From UBA877 sp034436335 (GTDB lineage Bacteria > Chloroflexota > Anaerolineae > Anaerolineales > Villigracilaceae), in contig DAOTVO010000008.1 of NCBI GenBank assembly GCA_034436335.1, forward strand, positions 1 to 64,000: a stretch of DNA of 64,000 bases, given 5' to 3'. Numbering within the stretch: position 1 is the first letter of the stretch; each line of letters opens with the position of its first letter. Below, piece by piece: positions 8,218 to 17,270 of this stretch. The notes under the pieces are model-generated. The model did not search any database, had not been told where the DNA came from, and saw nothing but the letters and a program-made list of their open reading frames with translations. Made by a program: the position numbers and the translations under genes.

Positions 8218-10167
8218 ATGCTTTCTCCTGTTGAAATTGAAGCCCGCCTCGAGCGAATTCTCTTATCGGTACAAAAGCCGGGGCGTTACGTCGGCGGCGA
8301 ACTGAACAGCGTGGTCAAGGACTGGGACTCGGTTCGCACCCGCATCGCCCTCGTCTTCCCCGATATCTACGACATCGGCGTCTCGAACCTCGGCCTGCAA
8401 ATCCTCTACGACCTGGTCAATACGCGCCCCGACGCGCTGGCCGAACGCGCCTATGCCCCCTGGACAGACATGGAAGCGAAAATGCGCCAGCAGGGCATCC
8501 CGCTCTATTCGCTGGAGACGAAACACGCCCTGGCCGATTTCGACATCGTCGGCATTACGCTCCCCTACGAGACGCTCTATACCAACACGCTAAACCTGCT
8601 CGACCTGGCCGGCCTCCCCGTTCGCGCCGAGGAGCGGGATGAGACGCATCCGCTCGTCATCGCCGGGGGGCACGCCTGCTTCAACCCGGAGCCGATGAGC
8701 GCCTTCATAGATGCGTTCGTGATCGGCGAGGGGGAGGAAGTCATCCACGAGATCATTGATACCGTTGGCAAGTTTGCAGGTTCGCAGGCCTACCCGTCGG
8801 AACGTGCCAACGCGCAAACGTTCAAACGTGTCAACGTGCTGAAAGAACTGGCGAAAATCCCCGGCGTCTACGTGCCGCGCTTCTACGATGTCGCCTACCT
8901 CGACGACGGCACAGTCAGGGCTGTCACCCCAAACATCCCCGAAGCGCCGCAGGTTGTCATGAAGCGCATGGTCGCCAAACTGCCGCCCCCGCCGACGAAG
9001 TTCATCGTGCCAAATATCGAAGCCGTTCATAACCGCATTGCCATTGAAATCATGCGCGGCTGTACGCGCGGCTGCCGATTTTGCCACGCCGGGATGATTA
9101 CGCGCCCGGTCCGCGAACGCAGCGTGGAGGAGGTGGTTGCCGCCGCGGAAGAAGCCATCCGCCTGACCGGATTCGAGGAACTGGCCCTGCTCTCGCTGTC
9201 TTCCTCCGACTACACTCCCATCCTCGACCTGGTGACCGTTCTCGGCGAACGTTTTGCCGGGCGCCACCTGAGCGTTTCTCTGCCCTCGCTGCGCATCGAG
9301 AGCGTTTCGGTGGACCTGATGGAGAAACTCAAAGACCGGCGCTCCGGCGGTTTCACCCTCGCTCCAGAAGCGGCCAGCGAACGCATGCGGCGCATCATCA
9401 ACAAGTTCATCCCCGACGAGCAGATTTTGGAAACTGCCCGCGAGATTTACCGCCGTGGCTGGACGACCATCAAACTCTACTTTATGATCGGCCATCCCAG
9501 CGAGACGCTCGATGACGTGCAGGCCATCGCCGACCTGTGCAAGCGCGTCCTGGCCGAGGGGCGGCGGGTGTTGGGCGGCAAGGCCAAACTCAACGCCGGC
9601 GTCAGCACCTTCATCCCGAAGCCGCACACGCCCTTCCAGTGGGTCTCGGTGGATACGCCGGAACAGATCACCGCCAAGCAGGATTTGCTGAAGCGCGAAC
9701 TGCGCGACCGCAGCATTAAATTGACCTGGACCGAACCCGAGGAGACGCTGCTGGAGGCCTGGCTCAGCCGCGGCGACCGGCGCATGGCGGAGGTGATTTA
9801 CACCGCCTGGCGGAACGGGGCAAAGTTCGACGCCTGGCAGGAACACTTCTGCTACGCGGCCTGGACCTCGGCGTTTGCCGCGCAGGGTCTCGACCCGGCC
9901 TTCTACACCCACCGCCCGCGCCGCGCCGACGAGGTTTTCCCCTGGGACCATCTTTCCACAGGCGTACGCAAGAAGTATCTCTTCGATGACTTCCGCCGTT
10001 CGTTGGAGGGGAAGATTCGGATTGACTGCCGAGAGCAATGCTATGCGTGCGGCATTCTGCCCACCTTTGCCGATGTGCGGAGAGAGCACCCCGGTAATTA
10101 TTGGAAATGCCCGGAAGTAAAGTCGCCGGTCTCCGGTCATCAGTCATCAGTTGGCAGCCGTCAGTGA
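8218..10167 (+). CDS. B12-binding-type radical SAM protein (TIGR03960-like)
   Basis: 649 aa. An N-terminal cobalamin-binding-like Rossmann region (IALVFPDIYDIGVSNLGLQILY) precedes a radical SAM barrel with the cluster ligands in RGCTRGCRFCHAG (CxxxCxxC), then GFTLAPEAASERMRRIINK and a C-terminal Cys set (DCREQCYACG...KCPEV). The family is conserved in Chloroflexota, clostridia and cyanobacteria and travels with DUF2344 proteins, as here. Its biochemical reaction is not established. The start at 8218 fits the family N-terminus and the TATAAT 7 nt upstream. The last 10 residues (SGHQSSVGSRQ) are encoded by a heptamer array (10124-10165) and are probably not ancestral. Confidence 0.88.
   Translation: MLSPVEIEARLERILLSVQKPGRYVGGELNSVVKDWDSVRTRIALVFPDIYDIGVSNLGLQILYDLVNTRPDALAERAYAPWTDMEAKMRQQGIPLYSLETKHALADFDIVGITLPYETLYTNTLNLLDLAGLPVRAEERDETHPLVIAGGHACFNPEPMSAFIDAFVIGEGEEVIHEIIDTVGKFAGSQAYPSERANAQTFKRVNVLKELAKIPGVYVPRFYDVAYLDDGTVRAVTPNIPEAPQVVMKRMVAKLPPPPTKFIVPNIEAVHNRIAIEIMRGCTRGCRFCHAGMITRPVRERSVEEVVAAAEEAIRLTGFEELALLSLSSSDYTPILDLVTVLGERFAGRHLSVSLPSLRIESVSVDLMEKLKDRRSGGFTLAPEAASERMRRIINKFIPDEQILETAREIYRRGWTTIKLYFMIGHPSETLDDVQAIADLCKRVLAEGRRVLGGKAKLNAGVSTFIPKPHTPFQWVSVDTPEQITAKQDLLKRELRDRSIKLTWTEPEETLLEAWLSRGDRRMAEVIYTAWRNGAKFDAWQEHFCYAAWTSAFAAQGLDPAFYTHRPRRADEVFPWDHLSTGVRKKYLFDDFRRSLEGKIRIDCREQCYACGILPTFADVRREHPGNYWKCPEVKSPVSGHQSSVGSRQ
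8801..8840 (+). repeat. Five in-register AACG octamers inside the radical-SAM gene
   Basis: Units AACGTGCC, AACGCGCA, AACGTTCA, AACGTGTC, AACGTGCT, exactly 8 nt each. They encode RANAQTFKRVNVL across all frames, since 8 is not a multiple of 3. The same octamer family occurs at 32237-32284. Confidence 0.75.
10124..10165 (+). repeat. Heptamer array at the 3' end of the radical-SAM gene
   Basis: Six 7-nt units in register: CGCCGGT, CTCCGGT, CATCAGT, CATCAGT, TGGCAGC, CGTCAGT. They supply the last codons, and the stop TGA begins at the last base. Confidence 0.7.
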
Positions 10168-10173
10168 GGGGAA

Positions 10174-10833
10174 ATGCGGATTCGGGTTACTTTCTCCAAA
10201 ACCGGCTCGTTGCGATACATTGGTCATCTTGATTTGCAGCAGATTTGGGAGCGGACGGCACGCCGCGCCGGGCTGCCGCTGGCTTATACCCAGGGTTTTC
10301 ATCCTGGCCCAAAAATTCAAATTGCTGCCGCCCTGCCCCTGGGATTTAGCGGGCGGGAGGAAATCGTTGACCTATGGCTGAAGGATGAAACCGGACTCCC
10401 GACATTGGAGGAGATGCGGGTGCGTTTGCAGGAGGCAACGCCGCCGGGGCTCACCATTCACTCGGTGGAAGAAGTGGATGAACGTGCTCCGGCTTTGCAG
10501 ACACAGATCGCGGCGGCCGAGTACGAGGTCAATTTGACGGAAGTAATTTTCGGGTCGGGGCTTGAGGCGAAGGTGACTCATCTGCTGGAAAAACTTTCCC
10601 TGCCGCGCGAGCGGCGAGGCAAGGCGTATGACCTGCGTCCGCTTATCTTGTCTTTGGAGTGCAGGGACTTGTTCTTGCGAATGGTTCTCTCTGCGCGCGA
10701 GGGCGCAACCGGTCGCCCGGAAGAAGTGTTGGCCGAACTGGGCATTCCGCTTGATGCGGCGCGCATCGAGCGCACACGTCTAATTTTCAAAGAGGAAGTA
10801 CAATTGACCGAAGAATTGGTCAAAGGAGGCTGA
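10174..10833 (+). CDS. TIGR03936/DUF2344 protein, partner of the radical-SAM protein
   Basis: 219 aa beginning MRIRVTFSKTGSLRYIGHLDLQQIWERTARRAGLPLAYTQGFHPGPKIQIAAALPLG, the family signature. It is found next to or fused to TIGR03960 radical SAM proteins, where the pair is thought to act together; the reaction is unknown. The gap to the upstream stop is 6 nt, with GAGGGG as ribosome site. It lies just upstream of the PrsW-like gene, and all three form one operon. Confidence 0.88.
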   Translation: MRIRVTFSKTGSLRYIGHLDLQQIWERTARRAGLPLAYTQGFHPGPKIQIAAALPLGFSGREEIVDLWLKDETGLPTLEEMRVRLQEATPPGLTIHSVEEVDERAPALQTQIAAAEYEVNLTEVIFGSGLEAKVTHLLEKLSLPRERRGKAYDLRPLILSLECRDLFLRMVLSAREGATGRPEEVLAELGIPLDAARIERTRLIFKEEVQLTEELVKGG

Positions 10834-10834
10834 T

Positions 10835-11824
10835 ATGGGGTTTTTGGTTTCGCTCGTGATTGGGTTCTCCACCGCCCTTTTGTACGCTTATATCCTGTAC
10901 TGGCTCGATCGCTATGAAAAGGAGCCGCTTCTTCTGCTGGGCGGCGTGTTCCTCTGGGGGGCAGTAGTGGCGGCCGGCTCGGCGTTTATCATCAATACTG
11001 TTCTCGGGATGGGTGTGGCTATCTTTACCGGCTCTGCTATGGCTTCGGATTTTGCCACCGCTTCGATTATTGCGCCGCTGGTGGAGGAGATACTCAAAGG
11101 GATGGCGGTGTTGCTCGTATTTATTGCTTTCCGGCGCGAATTTGATTCGATTTTGGATGGCATTATCTATGCAGGAGTGGCGGCGCTCGGTTTCGCGGCC
11201 ACCGAAAACACCTATTACATCTACACCTACGGCTATCTGGAAAGCGGCTGGTCAGGGCTGGGGCTGCTGACTTTCATCCGTGTTATTTTGGTTGGCTGGC
11301 AGCATCCATTCTACACGGCCTTCTTTGGCATCGGGCTGGCTGTCGCTCGGCTCAATAAGAATTGGCTGGTCAAAGTTGGCGCGCCGATTCTTGGTTTGGG
11401 GATAGCCATGTTTACCCATGCTTTTCATAATACGATGGCTTCTTTCTTAAGCGGTTTGGAGGGATTGGCCTTGGGAGTAGCGATGGACTGGACTGGCTGG
11501 CTATTCATGTTCATCGTCATTCTGTGGGCTACCTATCGTGAGAAGCAGTACCTGACTCGTTATCTCTCTGCCGAGGTTCAGACGGGCGTGATTACCCCGG
11601 CGCATTTACGGACGGCATCTTCGGCCTGGCTGCAAATGTTTGCCCGTATTGCAGCAATTTTCAACGGGAAATTCGTCAAAACGACCAAGTTCTATCAAAT
11701 TTGCGGCGAGTATGCCCATAAACGCAGGCAATATGACCGCCTGGGTGATGAGGGGGGAAACTTGGTCATCATCCAGGATTTGCGCCGGCAGATGGTTGAA
11801 TTGGCGCCGTTTGCGCAAGTCTGA
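10835..11824 (+). CDS. PrsW-family intramembrane metalloprotease
   Basis: 329 aa with about eight membrane segments. The family signature is visible: WLDRYEKEPLLLL, APLVEEILKG (the EExxxK-type zinc/active motif), FAATENTYYI and MFTHAFHNTM. PrsW of Bacillus cleaves an anti-sigma factor; no anti-sigma gene is seen here. The C-terminal 90 aa are soluble and end in a four-helix-like segment (YAHKRRQYDRLGDEGGNLVIIQDLRRQMVEL). AAAGGAGG lies 5 nt before the ATG, which is one base after the upstream stop. Confidence 0.88.
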   Translation: MGFLVSLVIGFSTALLYAYILYWLDRYEKEPLLLLGGVFLWGAVVAAGSAFIINTVLGMGVAIFTGSAMASDFATASIIAPLVEEILKGMAVLLVFIAFRREFDSILDGIIYAGVAALGFAATENTYYIYTYGYLESGWSGLGLLTFIRVILVGWQHPFYTAFFGIGLAVARLNKNWLVKVGAPILGLGIAMFTHAFHNTMASFLSGLEGLALGVAMDWTGWLFMFIVILWATYREKQYLTRYLSAEVQTGVITPAHLRTASSAWLQMFARIAAIFNGKFVKTTKFYQICGEYAHKRRQYDRLGDEGGNLVIIQDLRRQMVELAPFAQV

Positions 11825-11901
11825 CAGGCAGCCTCTTGCAGCCTGATTGCCGAAAGTAAACGGTTTGGCCTGCAGACTATCGCCGATTTGAGCAAACATG
11901 G

Positions 11902-11907
11902 TAAAAT
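11902..11907 (+). promoter_or_regulatory. -10 box of tRNA-Arg
   Basis: TGGTAAAAT, an extended -10 with TAAAAT at 11902-11907, 11 nt before the tRNA 5' end. Confidence 0.5.
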
Positions 11908-11918
11908 CGGCGGCGTTC

Positions 11919-11990
11919 GCCCCTGTAGCTCAGTGGACAGAGCGGCGGCCTCCGGAGCCGTAGAGGGCAGTTCGAGTCTGCCCAGGGGTA
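11919..11990 (+). tRNA. tRNA-Arg, anticodon CCG
   Basis: The cloverleaf can be drawn: acceptor GCCCCTG with CAGGGGT (G-T end pair), D-stem GCTC/GAGC, anticodon stem GCGGC/GCCGT with loop CTCCGGA, T-arm GGCAG-TTCGAGT-CTGCC, discriminator A. 72 nt, no encoded CCA. It reads the codon CGG. Confidence 0.93.
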
Positions 11991-12018
11991 CTTCTACTAT
12001 CGGACTATCATAAAAAAA

Positions 12019-12050
12019 GAAACCAGCGTTCTGGCTGGTTTCTTTTTTTT
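12019..12050. terminator. Bidirectional rho-independent terminator
   Basis: GAAACCAGC, loop GTTCTG, GCTGGTTTC, then eight T; preceded by AAAAAAA so it also works for the minus-strand TPR gene. It ends both the tRNA-Arg and the TPR-gene transcripts. Confidence 0.9.
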
Positions 12051-12073
12051 GCCTGGTTTCGCGGGATTGCTCT

Positions 12074-14404
12074 CTATGCAAGTTGCTCGCCTGCTTCGAG
12101 TTTTTTCAACAGGCTGATATAGTCGGCAACATTGGGCGGATGAATGGCAATGATGGCTTCCACAGCCTGAATCGCTCCGGCGCGGTCGCCGGCATCGAGC
12201 AGAACTTCGGCGGCGGCGTCCAGTTGCGCCACCGCATCTTCGATACGGTCGGCCTGGCGGTATTCCTCGGCCAGAGCGCGGCGCAAAATGGCCTGTTTGG
12301 GCTGTTCGCTGACCAGTTCTTCCAGGAAGGGGATGGCCGAAGAGCGCTGGTTGGTGCTTTGCAGGTAGGCGAGTAGATTTTCCAATTCGGTGACCGCCTG
12401 CTGGATTTCGCCCAGCCGCAGGTTCAGGTTCACCAGTTGTTTGCGTACGGAAATGTCTTCGGGTTGAAGCGTGCGCAATTGCTCGTAGACGCGCACGGCC
12501 TGCTTCCAGTCGAGACGCTGCATGTCAATGTCGGCCATGCGCTGAAGGAGCCTGATGCTCCAGGCGCGGCTGGCCTCTCCCTGCTGGGCCAGCCTCAGGG
12601 CGGCGGCATACGTTTTGCGTACCAGGTCGAGTTCGGCAAGCCGGTAGTGAATGTCGGCTATCTCCATGTATTCTGCGATGGCTTCGTCCACGGCCCCACG
12701 GGCGGTGAGCATTTCGATGAGTGTGGTGCGAATGCTCAAGTCCATTGGCGAGATGCGCAGGACGCGCCGCAGCAGGTCAATGGCCGACTTGACCTCTCCA
12801 CGTGTTCGATAGGCTTGGGCGACGACCGTGTACTTGATGACGGCATCCTGCGTGCGGCCTTCTTGAATCAGCAGGTCGCCAATCAGGGTGTGAAGCGGCA
12901 GATAGGTGGGCGCATATTTTAGCGCCTCGAACGCCTCATCCATCGCTGTTCGCAGGAAGCCGGCTCTGGCCAAGTTATGCACCTTGCCAATCGTTTCGAT
13001 GACCTGGCTGCTCTGCGCCTGAGCGATGATTTCCGCCAGCGGCATGGGGGGCATGCCCGCTGCCGGCTTGGGCAGTTGCTCGCGCGCTTTGGCTACCCTT
13101 GCCCGCCAGTCGGGCTGCATGAGCAAGTTATGAATGTTATCGCACAATTTCTCCTGGGCGGCGCTATCTTCGATTTGCCGCTGACTCTCGATGATTGGTT
13201 CATAGAGACCGGATAGTTCGGCGGCCTGTTCAGAGGCTGTTGCTTCCACATCGGCGAGTTTGAGGGCTTCCAGATATTCCACGATGGCATCCTTCAGCCG
13301 CTCCATACGGCGCAAAATTTGCCCCCTCAGCAGACGGGATCCAAGAGCGTAATTCTGATGCTGGAGCGACACCTGCAGGTGGCGCAGGCTGCTCTCGTAA
13401 CGTTCCGTCTTGAAAAGTGCGAACCCTAGGCTGAAGTACGCCGCAGCATTCTTCAGCCCAGAATCAATGGTCTTTTCCAATTCCTTGGCCGCCAGAGCGT
13501 CATCCTGGCGCGTTTGGGCATCAATCGCTTGGCTGATGTGCAGCATGATGCTAGCGCGTTCGCTTTGTTTGAGATTCAGAGGCCCGGTTCCGCGCATGAT
13601 TGCCTGAATGCCCGGACGCCGCAGCGCAGGGGCTTCGCCGCTTTCTTCTGAAATTTCGAACAAAATCTCTGCCAGTTTGGTCAGCGCTCTTCGTTGTGCC
13701 TCTGCTACCGGGTCCAGACCCGAGCCTTGTTCTTTGGGCGACTCGAGTTGTCGAACCTGGGACATAATCAGCGGCGCGGTGCCGCCCTGCGGACGAGTTG
13801 GCTTGGGCAGTAGTTGCCCATTCTTGAGAATACTTTGCGCCTGGCGTGCTTCAGCGTTGGCAGGGTCAAGCCGCAGGGCGCGGCCGACCATTTCTGCCGC
13901 TTTGTCGGCATTGCCGCCTCGCTGGAACAGGCTGGCGATCGCCAGATATTCGCTGATTGCTTGCGGCTTGTTCCCCAAACGCTCATGGATCATTGCCAGA
14001 TAGGTATGCGCCTGCAGATGTTCGGCATCCAGTTGAACGATACTGCCAAGGCACTGAATAGCCTTCTGCGGTTCCTGGGTGCGAATATAGAGTTCGGACG
14101 CTTTCATGTAGGCGGCTACTGCTTCTTTGATGTGTCCAAGACGGCTGAGAATCTGGGCTGTTTTCTCAAGCGGCACCGGGTCGCTTGGCGAGACCGCGGC
14201 GGCCTTCTGATATGCCAGCAGCGCTTCTTCAAAACGCTGCAATTCGAAGAGCGCCAGCCCCAGACTGCAAAGCGCCTTTGGGTTATCCGGGAACTCCTCT
14301 AATGCTCTTTGATAAGCGGAGACGGCCTTGTCCCATTGCTGGTCCCAGGCCGCGGAATTCCCCAGGTTCATGGCTTTTTTGAAAATATCTTCGCGTCCGG
14401 CCAT
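12074..14404 (-). CDS. Long TPR-repeat protein
   Basis: 776 aa built of tetratricopeptide repeats for most of its length: AVSAYQRALEEFPDNPKALCSLGLALFELQRFEEALLAYQKAA at the start, further repeats around 300-390, and another block from about 480 to 700 (AVIKYTVVAQAYRTRGEVKSAIDLLRRV). No signal peptide, membrane segment or enzymatic domain. Probably a cytoplasmic scaffold; partners unknown. It follows polA by 13 nt and has no clear Shine-Dalgarno, so it is likely read from the polA message. A strong terminator closes the unit. Confidence 0.85.
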   Translation of the reverse strand: MAGREDIFKKAMNLGNSAAWDQQWDKAVSAYQRALEEFPDNPKALCSLGLALFELQRFEEALLAYQKAAAVSPSDPVPLEKTAQILSRLGHIKEAVAAYMKASELYIRTQEPQKAIQCLGSIVQLDAEHLQAHTYLAMIHERLGNKPQAISEYLAIASLFQRGGNADKAAEMVGRALRLDPANAEARQAQSILKNGQLLPKPTRPQGGTAPLIMSQVRQLESPKEQGSGLDPVAEAQRRALTKLAEILFEISEESGEAPALRRPGIQAIMRGTGPLNLKQSERASIMLHISQAIDAQTRQDDALAAKELEKTIDSGLKNAAAYFSLGFALFKTERYESSLRHLQVSLQHQNYALGSRLLRGQILRRMERLKDAIVEYLEALKLADVEATASEQAAELSGLYEPIIESQRQIEDSAAQEKLCDNIHNLLMQPDWRARVAKAREQLPKPAAGMPPMPLAEIIAQAQSSQVIETIGKVHNLARAGFLRTAMDEAFEALKYAPTYLPLHTLIGDLLIQEGRTQDAVIKYTVVAQAYRTRGEVKSAIDLLRRVLRISPMDLSIRTTLIEMLTARGAVDEAIAEYMEIADIHYRLAELDLVRKTYAAALRLAQQGEASRAWSIRLLQRMADIDMQRLDWKQAVRVYEQLRTLQPEDISVRKQLVNLNLRLGEIQQAVTELENLLAYLQSTNQRSSAIPFLEELVSEQPKQAILRRALAEEYRQADRIEDAVAQLDAAAEVLLDAGDRAGAIQAVEAIIAIHPPNVADYISLLKKLEAGEQLA

Positions 14405-14417
14405 TGTATTTTCTCGT

Positions 14418-17228
14418 TTACTGTGTAATTGACGATTGGATGACGGTCAACTCGTCCCAGTTTCGACCCCAGCGGGCCTCGGTGGTAAGCGGAACAGACA
14501 TCGGATAGACGTTCTCCATCACCCGCCGCGCGACGGCAACGGTCTCCTGTAATTCGGCCTGCGGACATTCCAACACCAGTTCGTCATGCACCTGCAAAAG
14601 CATCTTCCCGTGCAGGCCGGCTTTTTCCAGCGCCGGCGGGAGGCGTATCATGGCGATTTTCATTATATCAGCAGCCGTCCCCTGAATGGGGGCGTTGATG
14701 GCCTCGCGTTCCTCCCGGTTTTTGAGCGCCACATTCAGCGACCCTTTAAGCGCCGGGAAGTAGCGCCGCCGCCCGAACAAGGTTTCCACGTACCCCGTCT
14801 CGCGCGCCGAGCGGCGGATGCCGTCCAGGTATTTTTTCACGCCGGGGAACTGACGGAAGTAGGCGGCCACGAACTCTTCAGACTCGGCCAGGGTCAACTC
14901 GGTGGAACGCGTTAACCCGAAAGCCGACATGCCGTAGATGAGACCGAAGTTGATGGCTTTGGCGTGGCGGCGCTGTTCCTTCGTCACCGCTTCGAGCGGG
15001 ACCCCGTAGATGGCCGCCGCCGTCGCGGCGTGAATGTCCTGCCCGGCGCGGAAGGCGGCAATCATCGCCTCGTCTCCGGACATGTGCGCCACGATGCGCA
15101 GTTCGATTTGCGAGTAATCTATCGAGAGCAGGACATTCCCCGGCCCGGCAATGAAGCCGCGCCGCACACGGCGGCCCAGTTCGGTGCGGATGGGAATGTT
15201 TTGCAGATTCGGGTCGGTGGAAGACAACCTCCCCGTCACCGCGCCGGTCTGGCTGTAGGAGGTATGCACGCGGCCGGTCTCCGGATGGATTTGCAGGGGC
15301 AGGGCGTCCACATAGGTCGATTTGAGTTTGGCCAGTTCGCGGTATTCCAGCACCAGGTCTACCACCGGATGCTGACCGCTCATTTCCTCCAGAACTCCTG
15401 CGGCGGTGGAATAGTGGCCGGAGGCGGTCTTCCGGCTGCCCCCCGGCGGGGACAGACGCAGGGTCCCGAAGAGAATGTCCGAAAGTTGCTGGGTGGAATT
15501 GATGTTGAAGGTCTTGCCCACTGCAGCGTAAATCTCGCCGGCGAGGGCTTTCAGCCGCTCATCGAGTTCGACGGCAAAGGAGGCGAAGAAATTCTTATCC
15601 AACGCGACGCCGGTCATTTCCATATCCGCCAAAACGGGGATGAGCGGCATTTCCATTTCGGCCAGCAGACGCGGCAGTTTGGGGAAGCGGCTCAATTCCC
15701 GCTCCAGCACGGGTTTGAGACGCAAAACCGCCTCGGCGTCGGCGGCGGCATAGGCGGCGGCCTGCTCGATGGATACGTCGGCCATCGAAATCTGTTTTTT
15801 GCCGCTGCCGATGAGGTCTTCGATGTGCGTCATTTCCAGCCCCAGGCGCGCCGCCGCCAGGTTCTTCAGCCCAAGGTTGGGCGAGGCGGGGTCGAGCAGC
15901 CATTCGGCCAGCATGGTATCGAAAGCCAGCGGCGCGGCGCGCAAGCCGTGCCGCGCCAGGACAATGAAATCATATTTTAGATTGTGCCCAATCTTGGGCA
16001 GGCGCGGGTTGGTGAGCGGGCCGCGCAGGGCCGTAATCACCTGTTCGAGCGGCAGTTGCCCGCCGGAGCGGTGGCCGACCGGAATGTAATATCCCTGCCC
16101 CTCGCGCACAGCGAGAGAAATGCCCACCAGAGCGGCGGTCATCTCGTCGGTGGAGGTCGTTTCGGTATCGAAGGAGATGAGGGAGGCCGATTCGAGCGCC
16201 CGGACGAGCGCTTCGAGCGCGGCGGGGGAATTGACGATGACCGTCTCCAACCCCGCCTCGGTGCTGAACCCGGGGCGGGCTTCGCGGACCTGGAGAGGGG
16301 GCTCGCCGAAGAGGCTGAGTTGCTGTCCCACCGCGGGGGCGGAGGAGGCCGCGCTGCCCAATCTGTTGAGTTTATCGAGCAGGGAACGAAATTCGAGTTC
16401 CTGGAAGAGCGCCTGCACTTGGGCGCGATCGAAAGCGTCGGGCCGCGCCTGCTCGAGGTCCAGAGCGACCGGCAAATCGGTGCGGATGCGGGCGAGGTCG
16501 CGGCTCATGTAGGCCGACTCTTTTCCGGCCTCCAGTTTTGCCCGCCAGCGCGGTTCGATTTCGTCGAGATGGGCGTAGATGTTGTCGAGTGTGCCGTATC
16601 TGGCAAGCAGGCTTTCGGCAGTCTTCTCGCCTACGCCCGGCACGCCGGGAATGTTGTCGGATTTGTCGCCCACAAGGGCTTTGTAGTCCACCACCTGCTC
16701 CGGGCGGACGTGGAGTTTGGCGAACACATCTTCGGGCGTGATGTAATTCTGGTCATCGCCGGCAAGGTAGACGATGGTGCGTTCGTTGACGAGTTGCAGG
16801 AGGTCGCGGTCGCCGGTGATGATTTTGACGCCCAATCCCTGCGCGGCAGCCCAGCGGGCGGCCGAGCCGAGTACATCGTCGGCTTCGTAGCCCTCCATTT
16901 CGAGACGGGGGATGTTGAAGGCGTCCACAATCTGGCGGATTCGTTCGACCTGCGGGCGCAGGTCATCGGGCATCTTGGCGCGGGTGGCTTTGTATTCGGG
17001 GAAGATTTGGTCGCGGAAGGTTTTGCCGGTATCGAAGGCGACGGCGAGGTAATCGGGCTTTTCCTGCTCGTAGAGGCGCAGGAGTTCGCGGGCAAAGCCG
17101 TATGTCCCGGCGGTCGGTTCGCCTTTGGAGGTCTGCCAGCGGGTCGGCGCGTCGCTGTAGCCGCTGAGGGCAAAATACATGCGATAGGCCAGAGCATGGC
17201 CGTCTATCAGGTAAAGGGTAGGAGGCAT
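14418..17228 (-). CDS. polA: DNA polymerase I
   Basis: 936 aa, all three domains. The 5'-3' exonuclease (1-300) has LIDGHALAYRMYFAL, GYEADDVLGSAA, ITGDRDLLQL and DKSDNIPGVPGVGEKTA. The 3'-5' exonuclease keeps its acidic residues: FDTETTS, IGHNLKYDF and AAYAAADAEAVL, so proofreading is probably active. The polymerase has DPNLQNIPIRTELGRRVR, SIDYSQIELRIVAHMSGD, RRHAKAINFGLIYGMS and QVHDELVLE. It sits between the receiver-transposase fusion (42 nt upstream) and the TPR gene (13 nt downstream). Confidence 0.97.
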   Translation of the reverse strand: MPPTLYLIDGHALAYRMYFALSGYSDAPTRWQTSKGEPTAGTYGFARELLRLYEQEKPDYLAVAFDTGKTFRDQIFPEYKATRAKMPDDLRPQVERIRQIVDAFNIPRLEMEGYEADDVLGSAARWAAAQGLGVKIITGDRDLLQLVNERTIVYLAGDDQNYITPEDVFAKLHVRPEQVVDYKALVGDKSDNIPGVPGVGEKTAESLLARYGTLDNIYAHLDEIEPRWRAKLEAGKESAYMSRDLARIRTDLPVALDLEQARPDAFDRAQVQALFQELEFRSLLDKLNRLGSAASSAPAVGQQLSLFGEPPLQVREARPGFSTEAGLETVIVNSPAALEALVRALESASLISFDTETTSTDEMTAALVGISLAVREGQGYYIPVGHRSGGQLPLEQVITALRGPLTNPRLPKIGHNLKYDFIVLARHGLRAAPLAFDTMLAEWLLDPASPNLGLKNLAAARLGLEMTHIEDLIGSGKKQISMADVSIEQAAAYAAADAEAVLRLKPVLERELSRFPKLPRLLAEMEMPLIPVLADMEMTGVALDKNFFASFAVELDERLKALAGEIYAAVGKTFNINSTQQLSDILFGTLRLSPPGGSRKTASGHYSTAAGVLEEMSGQHPVVDLVLEYRELAKLKSTYVDALPLQIHPETGRVHTSYSQTGAVTGRLSSTDPNLQNIPIRTELGRRVRRGFIAGPGNVLLSIDYSQIELRIVAHMSGDEAMIAAFRAGQDIHAATAAAIYGVPLEAVTKEQRRHAKAINFGLIYGMSAFGLTRSTELTLAESEEFVAAYFRQFPGVKKYLDGIRRSARETGYVETLFGRRRYFPALKGSLNVALKNREEREAINAPIQGTAADIMKIAMIRLPPALEKAGLHGKMLLQVHDELVLECPQAELQETVAVARRVMENVYPMSVPLTTEARWGRNWDELTVIQSSITQ

Positions 17229-17270
17229 AGGTCTCGAAGAATGCGAATGACGGCAAGGGTCATTCGGCGG